This document shows, piece by piece, positions 36,500 to 44,534 of a stretch of 64,000 nucleotides of DNA (position 1 is its first letter; each line of letters opens with the position of its first letter). A model generated the notes under the pieces. The model saw nothing but the letters and a program-made list of their open reading frames with translations. It had not been told where the DNA came from and made no database searches. This DNA comes from Clostridium pascui (GTDB taxonomy: Bacteria; Bacillota; Clostridia; Clostridiales; Clostridiaceae): assembly GCF_016908015.1 (NCBI RefSeq), contig NZ_JAFBDB010000005.1:1-64000 (forward strand), written 5' to 3'. The translations under genes and the position numbers were made by a program.

Positions 36500-37636
36500 A
36501 TGCTTTATAGAAGATTCGGAAGAGAAGACTTCATAGTATCTTCATTAGGCTTTGGATGTATGAGATTTCCAATAATAAATAATAGCGATGAGCTTATAGA
36601 TGAAGAAAAAGCCATAGAAATGTTAAGATATGCAATAGATAACGGAGTCAATTATGTGGATACTGCCTATCCTTATCACAAAGGACAAAGCGAGATCCTT
36701 GTAGGAAAGGCCCTTAAAGATGGCTATAGAGAAAGAGTTAAACTTGCTACTAAATCCCCTGTTTGGCTTACAGAAAGCTATGAAGATTTTTATAAATATT
36801 TAAATGAGCAGCTTGAAAAACTTCAGACGAACTACATAGATATGTATTTATTACATGCTCTTAATAAAGAAAGATGGGAAGCCATTCTTAAATTAGATGT
36901 GTTAAAATTTTTAGATAAAGCTAAAGAAAAAGGACTTATAAAACATCCCGGGTTTTCCTTCCATGGAGATTTAGATACATTTAAACAAATTGTAGATTCC
37001 TACGACTGGAGCTTTTGCCAGATACAATACAATATACTAGATGTAGATTATCAAGCTGGAGTAGAAGGGCTAAAATATGCCTCATCTAAAGGGCTGGCAG
37101 TTATTATAATGGAACCTTTAAAAGGTGGCAAACTGGCGGTAACTCCTCCAGATGAGATTCAAAGCTTATGGAATAAATCTAAAATAAAGAGACCTAATGT
37201 TCACTGGGCGCTTAAATGGCTGTGGAATCAACCTGAAGTTACCCTTATATTAAGTGGTATGAGTTCATTAGAGCAAGTTATGGATAACATAAGCTATGCT
37301 GAGGATTCAGAAACAGGCTCACTTACAAATCAAGAGCTTAAAATAGTAGATGAAGTGCGTAATACCTATAATAACTTAATTAAAATAAACTGCACCAAAT
37401 GCGGATACTGCATGCCTTGCCCTCAAGGTGTAGATATACCATTAAATTTTTCAATTTACAACGATAGACACATATATAATGACTTAAAAAGCTCACTAAA
37501 AAAATATAAGGATCTCCATGAAAATAAAAAAGCTTCTTCCTGCATAGAATGTGGAAAATGCCAGCCTCTATGTCCTCAAAATCTTCCAATAATTGATACG
37601 CTAAAAAAATTGCACGGCGAACTATCTCCAAATTAA
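36500..37636 (+). CDS. Aldo/keto reductase with C-terminal 4Fe-4S domain
   Basis: 378 aa. Residues about 1-285 are an aldo/keto reductase TIM barrel: VDTAYPYHKGQSE holds the catalytic Asp and Tyr, and EPLKGGKL is a barrel-strand segment. The catalytic Lys/His positions differ from classical AKRs, as usual for this subgroup. Residues about 290-378 carry two cysteine clusters, CTKCGYCMPCPQG and CIECGKCQPLCPQ, suited for two [4Fe-4S] centres, so electrons may come from ferredoxin. Substrate unknown. ATG with AAAGAAGGG upstream. It is divergent from the flavodiiron gene. Confidence 0.9.
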   Translation: MLYRRFGREDFIVSSLGFGCMRFPIINNSDELIDEEKAIEMLRYAIDNGVNYVDTAYPYHKGQSEILVGKALKDGYRERVKLATKSPVWLTESYEDFYKYLNEQLEKLQTNYIDMYLLHALNKERWEAILKLDVLKFLDKAKEKGLIKHPGFSFHGDLDTFKQIVDSYDWSFCQIQYNILDVDYQAGVEGLKYASSKGLAVIIMEPLKGGKLAVTPPDEIQSLWNKSKIKRPNVHWALKWLWNQPEVTLILSGMSSLEQVMDNISYAEDSETGSLTNQELKIVDEVRNTYNNLIKINCTKCGYCMPCPQGVDIPLNFSIYNDRHIYNDLKSSLKKYKDLHENKKASSCIECGKCQPLCPQNLPIIDTLKKLHGELSPN

Positions 37637-37739
37637 CAAATTATTAATGAATTCTTCATGGTATTTACCACTATGTTTCTACAAAATATGATATATTATA
37701 TATAAGGTTTTAAATTATACCTAAAAGAAGGGGATGTAA

Positions 37740-38033
37740 ATGGAATATTTTAATAAAGATTATGGAATGGAAAAAGGGTTAGTGAGGCTATTAAAAATTT
37801 TAGGATTTTTATTTTTAACTTATTTCATAATCCAAGGCTTATTTATATTAATTCCAGTGGGGATATTGATATACGCAGCCTATAAAGGAATAAAGTTCAT
37901 ACAGTCAAAATTTAAAGGATCTAAAAAGACAGAAAACATAAACGAAGAGATATTTGAAATATATAAAGACAGCAATGAATATGTATATAACACCGAAGTA
38001 ATTGACGTGGAATACGAAGAAATAAATAAGTAA
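37740..38033 (+). CDS. Small membrane protein of unknown function
   Basis: 97 aa. A basic, amphipathic N-terminus is followed by a hydrophobic hairpin (about residues 20-55: ILGFLFLTYFIIQG and FILIPVGILIYAAY), then a basic linker and an acidic C-terminal tail (EEIFEIYKD ... DVEYEEINK). No family recognised. Start ATG with AGAAGGGGATG upstream. A strong terminator follows, so it is probably a single-gene unit. Confidence 0.7.
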   Translation: MEYFNKDYGMEKGLVRLLKILGFLFLTYFIIQGLFILIPVGILIYAAYKGIKFIQSKFKGSKKTENINEEIFEIYKDSNEYVYNTEVIDVEYEEINK

Positions 38034-38076
38034 ATAATAAGAATGGCAAGACATCTTGCCATTCTTATTATTTTAA
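38033..38076. terminator. Terminator of the small membrane protein
   Basis: A 19-bp near-perfect stem (38033-38051 and 38054-38072) with core GAATGGCAAGA / TCTTGCCATTC, followed by T-rich sequence. Confidence 0.82.
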
Positions 38077-38197
38077 AGAAACTCAAACTATATACGCTGA
38101 AAACAACTATATCGAACTATCTTTTTTTAAATACTATGTATGAAAGGCTTAAATATATGTTATGATTAATGTATATAACTAAGTTAGGAGAGATAAT

Positions 38198-38428
38198 TTG
38201 AAAAAGGGATTTATACCAGTAATTATAATTACTATAATAGCAGCTGTTTTCCTAATATTATATGCTCTTGGCATTACTATAGGCCTTTTAGATAGCAACA
38301 TGCCCTTTATAGCAGTAATATTTGTTGCAGTGGTATTTTTAATACTTTTTATAATGCTGACCTTAACTCTAATTGAAAGAATAAAAGAAATTAAAGGAGA
38401 AGATAAAGATGATATTAGTAAATACTGA
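38198..38428 (+). CDS. Small two-helix membrane protein
   Basis: 76 aa from a TTG at 38198, preceded by TTAGGAGAGAT; no closer ATG exists. Two hydrophobic segments (about residues 6-27 and 34-59), with a charged tail (ERIKEIKGEDKDD). It overlaps the YbjQ gene by 20 bp, so the two are coupled and may form a membrane-linked pair. Not assigned to a family. Confidence 0.7.
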   Translation: MKKGFIPVIIITIIAAVFLILYALGITIGLLDSNMPFIAVIFVAVVFLILFIMLTLTLIERIKEIKGEDKDDISKY

Positions 38429-38720
38429 TTTTATAACTGGAAAAGATATAGAAACATTATCTATAGTAAAAGGATCTACAATTCAATCTAAACATTTAGG
38501 CAAAGACCTTATGAGCGGCTTTAAGACCCTAGTTGGTGGAGAATTAAAGGCTTATAGCGAAATGATGGATGAGGCAAGAGCTATTGCCACAAAAAGAATG
38601 GTTGAAGAAGCAGAGAACCTAGGAGCAGACGGAATAATAAATATACGATATGCCTCCAGTGCCGTAGTACAAGGAGCAGCAGAAGTTATAGTTTATGGAA
38701 CAGCAGTAAAATTTAAATAG
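38409..38720 (+). CDS. YbjQ family heavy-metal-binding-like protein
   Basis: 103 aa, complete. The pentameric YbjQ/DUF74 fold is recognisable from SIVKGSTIQSKHLGKDL, ELKAYSEMMDEARAIA and AENLGADGIINIRY. The annotated heavy-metal-binding role is by analogy; the function is not known. It overlaps the preceding small membrane protein by 20 bp. Confidence 0.9.
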   Translation: MILVNTDFITGKDIETLSIVKGSTIQSKHLGKDLMSGFKTLVGGELKAYSEMMDEARAIATKRMVEEAENLGADGIINIRYASSAVVQGAAEVIVYGTAVKFK

Positions 38721-38758
38721 TAATATTGTTGATACACCAATAGGTGGGAGGACAATCC

Positions 38759-39232
38759 ATGAACAAAGAAGAACAGGTAATGATGAATTTAAGGGAATTA
38801 TTTAACAAAATGGCTTGGCTTAATAAATTGAAGATGGAAGAGAGCCTTAAGGGTTATAAGCCTTCTGAAGTACATTACATCGAATGTATTGGAAGAAATG
38901 TAGATTCCAACGTGACAAAACTTGCGGAGTCCCTTTATATGACTAGAGGAGCCATAAGCAAAATGACCAAGAAGCTCATAGAAAAAGACATTATCGAAAG
39001 CTACCAGAAGCCGGATAACAAGAAAGAAATTTATTTCCGTCTTACTGAGCAAGGACAAAGAATTTTTAAAGTCCATGAAAAGCTGCACAAAGAGTTTCAG
39101 GAGCGGGATAAAGCCGTATTTGAGCAGGTACCCGACGAGCAGTTTGACAGTATGCTCAGATTCGTAGAAAAGTATAGTAGGCATTTGGATGCAGAAATAA
39201 AGAAACTGGGTATAGATGTTAAGTCGGAATAA
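38759..39232 (+). CDS. MarR family transcriptional regulator
   Basis: 157 aa. ATG 38759 is used because GGGAGGA lies six bases upstream; a GTG at 38744 overlaps that site. Winged helix-turn-helix core: VTKLAESLYMTRGAISKMTKKLIEKD in two parts (TKLAESLYMTRG and ISKMTKKLIEKDII). The wing is ESYQKPDNKKEIYFRLT. It likely represses itself and the adjacent MFS exporter in response to a ligand. G+C is clearly above neighbouring genes (about 45 per cent in sampled lines), suggesting recent acquisition. Confidence 0.9.
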   Translation: MNKEEQVMMNLRELFNKMAWLNKLKMEESLKGYKPSEVHYIECIGRNVDSNVTKLAESLYMTRGAISKMTKKLIEKDIIESYQKPDNKKEIYFRLTEQGQRIFKVHEKLHKEFQERDKAVFEQVPDEQFDSMLRFVEKYSRHLDAEIKKLGIDVKSE

Positions 39233-39259
39233 ATTTGAATAGTGAAAATAAAACCATAG

Positions 39260-39296
39260 GCAGCCCAACTCTATTGAGAAAGGGCTGCATTTTTGT
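39260..39296 (+). terminator. Terminator between marR and the MFS gene
   Basis: Arms GCAGCCC (39260-39266) and GGGCTGC (39282-39288) with ATTTTTGTT after. Readthrough or a separate promoter is needed for the MFS gene. Confidence 0.7.
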
Positions 39297-39338
39297 TGAC
39301 AAGGAAACAAAACACTGACTTTTGGGAGGAGAATTTTA

Positions 39339-40598
39339 ATGTTCAAATTTAGATCACACAATGAACAGAACACAGAAACAAACATAGATAAACATGCATT
39401 AATTTTTGGTCTTATCTCTGTATTTCTTTGCGGAATAGGCTTCACTATAATATCACCTGTCGTCCCCTTCTTAGTACAGCCTTATACAAGCAATCCAGGA
39501 GAACAAGCTATAGTTCTTACCCTTCTTACCTCTGTTTATGCAGTTTGCGTGTTTTTCGCAGCTCCTGGCCTTGGAGCTTTGAGCGACAAATATGGCCGTC
39601 GTCCAGTGCTATTAGTATGCCTTTTGGGTTCCGCAATGGGGTACCTTATCTTTGGCATAGGAGGATCTCTATGGATGCTATTTGCTGGGCGTGTAATAGA
39701 TGGCATCACAGGAGGGACCATAAGCACTATCTTCTCATATTTCGCAGATATCATTCCTCCAGAGCAGAGAACCAAATACTTTGGATGGATGAGCGCAATT
39801 GTAGGTGTAGGCACCGTCATTGGCCCAACTCTAGGCGGATTACTTGCCAAGTTTGGTTATTCTGCACCCTTGTATTTTGGAGCAATAATAACTTTATTGA
39901 ATGTCGTTTACGGATTCTTTTTTATGCCTGAAAGTCTTGACAAGAATAATAGACTGAAAGAAATTACTTTTGTAAAACTGAATCCATTTACACAGCTTGC
40001 CAGCATACTTTCCATGAAAAACTTACAAAAGCTGCTTGTCTCAGCATTCTTACTTTGGATACCAAATGAATCTTTACAGGCAGTTTTTTCACAATTTACA
40101 ATAGACACTTTCAGTTGGAAGCATGCACTAATCGGACTTATGTTTTCAATTATGGGCGTCCAAGACATCGTTTCACAAGGTTTCATAATGCCAAAGCTTT
40201 TAATAAAACTTAGCGATAAACAGGTATCACTTCTTGGAATGGTTTCGGAAATTATAGGTTACAGTCTTATTGGGCTATCTGCTTTATTCTCACTCTATCC
40301 TCTTTTTATCGCTGGAATGTTTATATTTGCTTTTGGTGATTCCATCTTCGGGCCTTCATTCAATGGGATGCTCTCCAAGTCTGTGGATTCTAGTGAACAA
40401 GGAAGGATTCAAGGAGGCAGCCAATCTATTCAGGCTTTAGCAAAAATGATTGGTCCTATCATTGGAGGTCAAATTTATGTATCACTTGGTCATGCCGCAC
40501 CCGCTTTTATGGGTATGGTCCTTATAGCAGCGGCAATACCAGTTTTATATAAGACAACGCATAATAACAGAGTTTCAGAACTTATCGACAATTTCTAA
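39339..40598 (+). CDS. MFS transporter, DHA1/TetA-like
   Basis: 419 aa with 12 predicted helices. DHA1 drug:H+ antiporter features: motif A GALSDKYGRRPVLL (about residues 82-95), motif C-like GPTLGGLLAK in helix 5 and the RIQGG loop in the second half. It likely exports drugs or metabolites, such as tetracyclines or quinolones, under the adjacent MarR. Codon use and G+C (about 47 per cent in sampled lines) differ from the surrounding AT-rich genes. A terminator and the repeat cluster lie directly after it. Confidence 0.9.
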   Translation: MFKFRSHNEQNTETNIDKHALIFGLISVFLCGIGFTIISPVVPFLVQPYTSNPGEQAIVLTLLTSVYAVCVFFAAPGLGALSDKYGRRPVLLVCLLGSAMGYLIFGIGGSLWMLFAGRVIDGITGGTISTIFSYFADIIPPEQRTKYFGWMSAIVGVGTVIGPTLGGLLAKFGYSAPLYFGAIITLLNVVYGFFFMPESLDKNNRLKEITFVKLNPFTQLASILSMKNLQKLLVSAFLLWIPNESLQAVFSQFTIDTFSWKHALIGLMFSIMGVQDIVSQGFIMPKLLIKLSDKQVSLLGMVSEIIGYSLIGLSALFSLYPLFIAGMFIFAFGDSIFGPSFNGMLSKSVDSSEQGRIQGGSQSIQALAKMIGPIIGGQIYVSLGHAAPAFMGMVLIAAAIPVLYKTTHNNRVSELIDNF

Positions 40599-40619
40599 CC
40601 CCCTATTTGTCTACAGTCT

Positions 40620-40655
40620 AAGGCGTACTAATAAGATTGCTACGCCTTTTGCCTT
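40620..40655 (+). terminator. Terminator of the MFS gene
   Basis: Arms AAGGCGTA (40620-40627) and TACGCCTT (40641-40648) with a T-rich tail. Confidence 0.7.
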
Positions 40656-40656
40656 G

Positions 40657-40758
40657 AGAACGGCTAATATGTATAAATCTAAAACTAACCCGCCTAAACT
40701 CGCTGTCGCTCAGACAGTAGACGGCTCTTAACGGTATTTTAAATTTATAAATAAAGCC
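40657..40758. repeat. Long palindromic element, partial inverted copy
   Basis: Inverted relative to the other copies. It retains the apex (40694-40720: CTAAACTCGCTGTCGCTCAG and onward) and inner arms matching ACCGTTAAGAGCC, but lacks the outer ATTTTTAATG ends. It lies 150 bp from the full copy at 40860-41139 in opposite orientation. Confidence 0.8.
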
Positions 40759-40789
40759 ATTCTATAAAAAATTTCTTATAAAAAATAGA

Positions 40790-40859
40790 ATAATTAATAT
40801 CTTACGACCTATCGGTCTGCGGGCTTACCAGCCCTTTCATAAGTTCTAATTTATCAAAA
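40790..40859. other. Run of small hairpins between two repeat copies
   Basis: Two small hairpins (GACC-TATC-GGTC, GGGCT-TACC-AGCCC) lie here, with a third (GGAAcTTTCG / CGAAATTCC) at 40860-40884 shared with copy 1 in type and position. No ORF is present. Confidence 0.45.
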
Positions 40860-41139
40860 GGAACTTTCGCCAAAACGAAATTCCTTCCTTTAGTACGGTA
40901 AGCATGAAGATATTTTTAATGTTAAATTTAGTATGGGTTCTGCATTGTAGAAAGCATTGAACAAGCAATTAGAAGCTCTTTATCTCTCAATTTAAATCAC
41001 CGTAAAGAACTTTCTACTGTCTGAGCGGCAGCGAGTTTAGAAAGTTTAGGCGATTGAAATTGAGAGATATTAGAGCTTCTTTGCGTAGTGAACCCTTTCT
41101 TAAATGCAGAACCCATACGGAAGATTTAACATTAAAAAT
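40860..41139. repeat. Long palindromic element, copy 2
   Basis: A hairpin (40860-40884) and TTCCTTTAGTA are followed by a palindrome from ATTTTTAATGTT (40912) to AACATTAAAAAT (41139). The apex is CTACTGTCTGAGCGGCAGCG (41014-41040 in full), flanked by ACTTTCTA / TAGAAAGT. The stem bases differ from copies 1 and 3 but remain complementary. The element stops about 15 bp before the stop codon of the leftward gene at 41154. Confidence 0.88.
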
Positions 41140-41153
41140 GTCGTAATATCCCT

Positions 41154-41651
41154 TTAATGGGTTGCTTTTACTGATGAGAAGTTTCCTGCTTTAGATAGTA
41201 TCTTTACTACAGAAAATGCTATTACTCCATCTACTACATGGTGAAGTATTGTTCCTACTCCTACAGCTATAAGTATTTTTTCCATTGTAAACCCAAATGG
41301 AATAACTACTAAAGCTTCCAATATTCCATGAACTGGAGCTGTAATTGCTACAACTTTTGAGTATGAAACTCCTTTTTTAAGAAGATACGCTCCAAACATT
41401 CCTACAAATGTATGCATAAAAGCTCTTGATGCTACAACTGCACCTTTAGTAATTAAAAATCCTATTGCTGAGCCTATTCCAACCATAGCCGCTGGCACAG
41501 GTCCTAAAAACATAGCCAAAAACATTGGAACGTGGGATGCTAATGTAGCTGAAAATGGTCCTACAGTTACAGCAAGTACCCCAAAAGAAATTGGTATTAC
41601 TATAGCAAGTGCAGTAAGTAGTGCTGCATAAACTAAATTTTTAAGATTCAT
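41154..41651 (-). CDS. ECF-transporter S component-like membrane protein
   Basis: 165 aa, about five to six hydrophobic helices, with the features of vitamin-uptake S components: a short basic start, an L-x-x-x-A-L-L-T-A-L helix, the GPFSATLASHVPMFLAMFLGP segment (in two parts) and a late GTILHHVVDGVIAF. The family includes transporters for niacin, thiamin precursors and others. The ligand cannot be told; NiaX-type uptake is one possibility. GGAGGG precedes the ATG. The promoter is buried in a perfect palindrome, suggesting tight repression. Confidence 0.78.
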   Translation of the reverse strand: MNLKNLVYAALLTALAIVIPISFGVLAVTVGPFSATLASHVPMFLAMFLGPVPAAMVGIGSAIGFLITKGAVVASRAFMHTFVGMFGAYLLKKGVSYSKVVAITAPVHGILEALVVIPFGFTMEKILIAVGVGTILHHVVDGVIAFSVVKILSKAGNFSSVKATH

Positions 41652-41667
41652 ATTAATCCCTCCGTTT

Positions 41668-41695
41668 GTATACTAATGTATATACATTAGTATAC
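41668..41695. promoter_or_regulatory. Perfect 28-bp palindrome, operator candidate
   Basis: Arms GTATACTAATGTAT (41668-41681) and its exact reverse complement (41682-41695). It overlaps the -10 of the S-component gene. No match to a named operator was certain. Confidence 0.8.
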
Positions 41696-41717
41696 ACTAG
41701 TAATATGTACTTGTAAA
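41689..41717 (-). promoter_or_regulatory. Promoter of the S-component gene
   Basis: Minus strand TTTACA (41712-41717), 17-bp spacer, TATACT (41689-41694). The -10 lies inside the palindrome. Confidence 0.75.
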
Positions 41718-41764
41718 TATCATCTTAGAAATTACTTATAAAAACATTTAATTTCCTATAGAGT

Positions 41765-41802
41765 AAAAAACAAATGGTTAGGTGAAAATTTCACCTAACC
41801 AA
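41765..41802 (-). terminator. Terminator of the gene at 41807
   Basis: Arms GGTTAGGTGAAA and TTTCACCTAACC, with a T-rich tail on the minus strand. Confidence 0.78.
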
Positions 41803-41806
41803 ATAA

Positions 41807-42202
41807 TTACATGTTATGTTCTTCTATGCTTTTAGCTCCAATATTGAAGAATCTCCAATTTCCGTCTTCTTCTTCATAGCCTTTACAATATATGCATCCT
41901 TCTTTAAAATCATAACCAACTTTATTAAGTTCTTCATGATTTTCACGAGTACTTCTTACATCATTTAAATCTTCCACTTTTATCTTTAACATATTTCCTT
42001 TATTAGTCTTTACTAATGCTTCGAATTGTGGAAGCGTTCCTTCTTCTTTAATGGAATATATATCAACTATTTTTAAATTAATACCCTCTTCTATAGTTAA
42101 CTTATCTTTATACCTTCCCCAGCCTTCCGCTAATGTGGTATAATCTCCTATTTTAAAAATACTTTCCCCTATCATGCATGATTTAACCTTGTCTATAATC
42201 AT
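41807..42202 (-). CDS. Hypothetical protein of unknown family
   Basis: 131 aa from ATG 42202, preceded by GGGGGGA; a TTG at 42220 lies inside that site. It is soluble and acidic/basic mixed. It seems to have two small halves: a regular core (KVKSCMIGESIFKIGDYTTL) and a C-terminal part with CIYCKGYEEEDGNWRFFNIGA, where two Cys lie four apart. No family recognised. It stands alone between the S-component gene and the ATPase terminator. Confidence 0.65.
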   Translation of the reverse strand: MIIDKVKSCMIGESIFKIGDYTTLAEGWGRYKDKLTIEEGINLKIVDIYSIKEEGTLPQFEALVKTNKGNMLKIKVEDLNDVRSTRENHEELNKVGYDFKEGCIYCKGYEEEDGNWRFFNIGAKSIEEHNM

Positions 42203-42430
42203 GTGCAATCCCCCCTGCAATTAATTTGTTATGTAGTCTTATTATACAACTTTTGTTAAATAATTGTCAATAATTTTGTTGCAATTTTCTAAATATTTTT
42301 ACTAAAATTAAAATTCTAACTTATTTTGAAGTTTACTATTATTATATTCTTCAAATACTAAATTTAGAATTTCTCATATAATATTTTTTCCAGACTAATA
42401 TCTCTTATAATATTATAAAAATCATCGACA

Positions 42431-42467
42431 AAAAACACACATGATATTCTATAACATGTGTGTTTTT
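42431..42467 (-). terminator. Terminator of the V-ATPase operon
   Basis: Arms AAAAACACACATG and CATGTGTGTTTTT surround an 11-nt loop just after subunit D, with T runs. Confidence 0.88.
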
Positions 42468-42483
42468 ACAAATTGATATTGCC

Positions 42484-43128
42484 TTATAGTCCATTTTTTT
42501 CTTCCATCATAGTCTTTACCTTCATAAGTCTTGTTAAGTTACTTCTTTCATTTTCATCAAGTTTCATGCGTATATATTTAATGGTTTCATGTAAATCAGG
42601 TATAGTTCTATATTCTAGGGCATTAACCCTTCTTCTAGTCTTTTCTATTTCATCTGCCATAAGCTGACATGACTTTTCTACTTCTGCAAGCTCTAATAGT
42701 TTAGGAAGTATAGAATATAACTTTTCTATAGCTCCATCTAGCTCTGCAGATGTATTTGCAAAACCATAAGGATATATACTGCCTTCTTGATTTTCCATTT
42801 TGCGCTTAAATTTCATTACAGGTACATTAACACTCATAATATTTCTTTTACTTACTTCTAAAGAAATACTTTCCATAGGATAGGCTATTGCTTCCTCAAG
42901 GAATTCTGAAGACATAACAGCTCTTGCCATTACAAAATTCTTTAATGATTTTTGTAATTCTTCCTCCACACTTTTCCTTAGTTCGTTATTATATTTTATA
43001 AGGTCTATAAATCTCCTCATAAGCTCATCTTGCTTATCTTTTAAAAGTTTATGTCCTCTGGTTGCTGTTACCAATCTCTTTTTTAATGTAGTGAGCTCCA
43101 TTCTAGTAGGATTGACATTTAATCTCAT
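42484..43128 (-). CDS. atpD: V-type ATP synthase subunit D
   Basis: 214 aa, the central rotor stalk subunit. It opens [34 protein letters not shown] (given in parts: [26 protein letters not shown]), the coiled-coil pattern of subunit D, with a second long helix at the C-terminus ([14 protein letters not shown]). Last gene of the operon, 14 bp after subunit B. Confidence 0.95.
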   Translation of the reverse strand: MRLNVNPTRMELTTLKKRLVTATRGHKLLKDKQDELMRRFIDLIKYNNELRKSVEEELQKSLKNFVMARAVMSSEFLEEAIAYPMESISLEVSKRNIMSVNVPVMKFKRKMENQEGSIYPYGFANTSAELDGAIEKLYSILPKLLELAEVEKSCQLMADEIEKTRRRVNALEYRTIPDLHETIKYIRMKLDENERSNLTRLMKVKTMMEEKNGL

Positions 43129-43142
43129 AAGTTATCATTCCT

Positions 43143-44534
43143 CTATTCTTCTACTTTATTTTCTTTGCTTGGCAAATACTTTTCAAGATATTCATCTCTA
43201 ATTCTCTTAAGCTCACCTTTTGGAAGTATGGATAGCAGCTTCCATCCTAAATCTAATGTTTCTTCTATTGTTCTATTTGTATTAAATCCTTGAGATACAT
43301 ATTCCTTTTCAAATCCATCTGCAAACTTAGCAAATGACTTATCAGTATCTGAAAGGGCAGATTCACCAAGTATTACGGATAATTCTTTTGCTTGCTTACC
43401 TTGAGCATATGCAGAGAATAACTGGTTCATTGTATCTGCATGATCTTCTCTAGTTTTTCCCTTTCCAATTCCTTTATCTTTCAATCTTGAAAGGGATGGA
43501 AGCACATCTATTGGAGGCATAACTCCCTTTTTATAAAGTTCACGACTTAATATTATCTGTCCTTCTGTTATATATCCTGTTAAGTCAGGAATTGGATGTG
43601 TTTTATCATCTTCAGGCATAGTAAGAATAGGAATTTGTGTTATTGAACCTTCACTTCCTTTTATTCTACCTGCTCTTTCATATAGTGTTGCTAAGTCTGT
43701 ATATAAGTATCCAGGATATCCACGTCTTCCTGGAACTTCTTTTCTTGCTGCAGAAACTTCTCGAAGAGCCTCACAGTAATTTGTTATATCTGTCATTATT
43801 ACAAGTACATGCATTCCTTTTTCATATGCCAAGTATTCTGCAGTTGTAAGCGCCATTCTTGGTGTAGCAATTCTCTCAATTGCTGGGTCATTAGCTAAAT
43901 TCATGAAAAGCACTGATCTATCTATAGCACCAGTCTTTGTAAATTCATCTACAAAGAACTGAGCTTCTTCAAATGTTATACCAATAGCTGCAAACACAAC
44001 AGCAAACTTAGATTCAGAACCAAGTACCTTTGCCTGTCTTGCTATTTGTGCAGCTAGGTCTGCATGTGGAAGTCCAGATGCAGAAAACACTGGTAGTTTT
44101 TGTCCTCTTACCAAAGTATTTAATCCATCTATAGCAGATATACCCGTTTGAATAAACTCTGATGGATAATTTCTAGATACAGGGTTTATAGGTATTCCAT
44201 TTATATCATTTCTTACTTCTGGTATTATCTTAGGACCATCATCTTTAGGCCTTCCAAGTCCATCAAAGACTCTACCAAGCATATCTTCAGATAGACCTAT
44301 TTCTAGTGGCTTCCCTAAAAATCTTACCTTACTTCCCTTTAAGTTTATACCCGAAGAACCCTCAAATAACTGTACTAGAGCTTTATCTTGATTTATTTCT
44401 AGTACTTTACCTCTTCGCATTTCACCTGTATGCATTTGTATTTCTACTAATTCATCATAAGTTACATTTTCTACACCATCTACCAGCATCAAAGGTCCTA
44501 CTACTTCTTTTACAGTTCTATATTCTCTAAGCAT
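43143..44534 (-). CDS. atpB: V-type ATP synthase subunit B
   Basis: 463 aa, regulatory B subunit of the catalytic head. It has the beta-barrel N-terminus ([14 protein letters not shown]), no intact Walker A (the P-loop position reads [13 protein letters not shown], as in B subunits), and the [21 protein letters not shown] and [22 protein letters not shown] segments. It overlaps the A-subunit gene by 8 bp. Confidence 0.97.
   Translation of the reverse strand: MLREYRTVKEVVGPLMLVDGVENVTYDELVEIQMHTGEMRRGKVLEINQDKALVQLFEGSSGINLKGSKVRFLGKPLEIGLSEDMLGRVFDGLGRPKDDGPKIIPEVRNDINGIPINPVSRNYPSEFIQTGISAIDGLNTLVRGQKLPVFSASGLPHADLAAQIARQAKVLGSESKFAVVFAAIGITFEEAQFFVDEFTKTGAIDRSVLFMNLANDPAIERIATPRMALTTAEYLAYEKGMHVLVIMTDITNYCEALREVSAARKEVPGRRGYPGYLYTDLATLYERAGRIKGSEGSITQIPILTMPEDDKTHPIPDLTGYITEGQIILSRELYKKGVMPPIDVLPSLSRLKDKGIGKGKTREDHADTMNQLFSAYAQGKQAKELSVILGESALSDTDKSFAKFADGFEKEYVSQGFNTNRTIEETLDLGWKLLSILPKGELKRIRDEYLEKYLPSKENKVEE

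Noticed and set aside
39428-39931. Plus-strand ORF inside the MFS gene
   Set aside because: Overlaps the well-supported 12-helix MFS frame in another frame and has an implausible Arg/Cys/Ser-rich composition.
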